This document shows, one piece after another, positions 5,604-6,259 of a stretch of DNA of 6,259 nt. The stretch's first letter is position 1, and every line of letters starts with the position of its first letter. The translations under genes were made by a program, and so were the position numbers. Origin of the DNA: JBGSKV01 sp041740975 (GTDB taxonomy: Bacteria; Bdellovibrionota_B; Oligoflexia; Oligoflexales; JALZUQ01); the NCBI GenBank assembly GCA_041740975.1, contig JBGSKV010000066.1:1-6259 (forward strand). The letters are read 5' to 3'. The notes under the pieces were generated by a model. It had not been told where the DNA came from, did no database searches, and saw only the letters and a program-made list of their open reading frames with translations.

Positions 5604-6082
5604 CTCATTTCACTTACCTCCATCTGCTTTGAATAGTGAGTTTTGTTGAATCTTAAAAAGTTGTGATTGGTCGTTGTTGAGCTTCTGCGCATACCCAAAG
5701 CGCGGTACCAACAAAACGATGCGCTGGTGTCGGCTACAATTTGCTGATCAGAAACTGTGATTGCCTATACCGTTTGAGATCTTTCGTTGGAGAAAAATGG
5801 AGATTTCAATTCATCGAGTTTATCGAAAATAGCTTTTCACAGACCATCACATTCGATTTGAAGAAAAATTGTCCGTTTTTCGACGAATTCCCTTCGAGCC
5901 AGTTAAGTACCCAGCTAATTTTCGGCGAGATTTCGACAGCTAAAAATCAGCCCATCGTTCAATTCACGAGTTCTCGACGAATCGACTTTTGCCGCACTCA
6001 CAATTCAAAATCAAAACTCAATCTTTCCAACTACTTAGCCTGTGATCCGCTCTGGTGGCTTCTTTGCAATTCTAAAAGATGA

Positions 6083-6102
6083 AAGGACTTAGAAATGTCC
6101 TT
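6083..6102 (+). other. Small hairpin in the leader of the zinc-ribbon-like gene
   Basis: AAGGAC (6083-6088) can pair with GTCCTT (6097-6102) across an 8-base loop, ending 6 bases before the ribosome site. No T-run follows, so it is not a terminator. It could affect message stability or be chance. Confidence 0.3.
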
Positions 6103-6108
6103 CACTAT

Positions 6109-6114
6109 AAGGAG
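6109..6114 (+). promoter_or_regulatory. Ribosome binding site of the partial zinc-ribbon-like gene
   Basis: AAGGAG lies 9 bases before the ATG at 6124. This strong site is the main reason to accept the short open frame that follows as a real gene. Confidence 0.65.
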
Positions 6115-6123
6115 AGCAAAAAA

Positions 6124-6259
6124 ATGAGTACGTTAAGAACTTGTCCCCGATGCAACGAGCGAACATTCGAAAAGCTTGTCACCCATTCACACTGTCTGTG
6201 CTGCAACTACGCGCCTGATCTTCTTACCTATAGAAAATCAAAATCATCCGGCGATGAGC
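6124..6259 (+). CDS. Small zinc-ribbon-like protein, 3' end outside window
   Basis: The first 45 residues of a gene that runs off the right edge. It starts MSTLRTCPRC, and a second Cys cluster CLCC lies at 24-27. Cys7-x2-Cys10 and Cys24-x2-Cys27, separated by 13 residues, make a plausible four-Cys zinc ribbon. Cys26, His21 and His23 are nearby extra ligands. A basic, Ser-rich stretch (TYRKSKSSGDE) follows. There is no signal peptide, so it should be cytoplasmic. Such small ribbons often bind nucleic acid or protein partners, but nothing here says which. A strong ribosome site precedes the ATG. It is separated from the redox operon by a terminator and 520 bp, so it is probably an independent unit. 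I do not recognise a named family. Confidence 0.68.
   Translation, partial: MSTLRTCPRCNERTFEKLVTHSHCLCCNYAPDLLTYRKSKSSGDE

Larger units (their letters stand above)
5604..6123. other. 520-bp region without a confident gene
   Basis: This region lies between the operon terminator and the zinc-ribbon-like gene. On the plus strand one frame stays open from 5681 to a TGA at 6080-6082 (about 133 codons). Its only usual starts are non-ATG (TTG at 5741 gives 113 residues) and none has a ribosome site. The peptide is rich in Phe, Ser, Asn and Cys (six Cys), has few codons beginning with G, and resembles nothing I know, so I do not call it a gene. A TACAAT at 5735-5740 has no good -35 box. A decayed gene, a long leader of the next gene or an unrecognised small protein all remain possible. 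Confidence 0.4.

Noticed and set aside
5699..5725. AGCGC...GCGCT hairpin in the gene-free region
   Set aside because: Only 5 bp with a 17-base loop and no T-run; not distinguishable from chance.
5741..6082. 113-codon frame from TTG as a protein-coding gene
   Set aside because: No ribosome site, rare start, few G-starting codons and no recognisable motif; kept only as a note on the gene-free region and a low-interest finding.
1..6259. CRISPR arrays, tRNA or rRNA genes, insertion sequences
   Set aside because: No regularly spaced repeats, cloverleaf-like segments, rRNA-like stretches, transposase motifs or terminal inverted repeats were seen on either strand.

Overview
The window looks like a piece of a Gram-negative chromosome. 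It encodes an outer-membrane beta-barrel, a lipoprotein, several exported proteins and a quinone-sensing type histidine kinase. Base composition is moderate, roughly mid-40s %GC by eye. The style (short exported proteins, purine-rich ribosome sites before ATG, RegB/RegA in an apparently non-phototrophic setting) would fit a Bdellovibrio-like or other proteobacterial lineage. That placement is a guess and no marker gene here proves it.

Layout: the core is a divergent locus centred on a 105-bp intergenic region (2085-2189). To the left, on the minus strand, three overlapping genes form one operon: an exported thioredoxin-fold redoxin with a CPC motif (2084-1518), a lipoprotein with a YtkA-like domain (1528-1055), and a beta-barrel outer-membrane protein of the 'GLGDI / LPTG' type (1083-175). 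To the right, on the plus strand, four tightly packed genes form a second operon: a RegB-type redox sensor kinase (2190-3557), a RegA-type response regulator coupled to it by ATGA (3554-4063), an exported protein of probable beta-propeller fold (4080-5057), and a second exported YtkA-like protein with His-rich ends (5085-5558). A clear Rho-independent terminator follows (5571-5603). About 520 bp without a confident gene come next. The window ends inside a small zinc-ribbon-like gene (6124 to the edge).

Working together (inference): the sensor carries both hallmarks of RegB, the GGxxNPF quinone-site heptapeptide and a cysteine 39 residues after the phosphorylated His. The regulator carries the short RegA layout of receiver, Pro-containing hinge and Fis-type helix-turn-helix. 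The divergent promoter region holds two adjacent inverted repeats. One, GGCGAC-N9-GTCGCC, has half-sites resembling those reported for RegA/PrrA. The simplest reading is that the pair controls itself and the flanking envelope genes. Those genes would form a redox- or metal-related envelope module: two paralogous Met/His-containing YtkA-like proteins, a redoxin, a barrel with a Cys-Cys pair just after the signal peptide, and a secreted propeller. The placement of a thioredoxin-fold gene divergent from regB recalls senC/regB of purple bacteria, although this redoxin is not a SCO protein. The substrate of the module cannot be read from the sequence.
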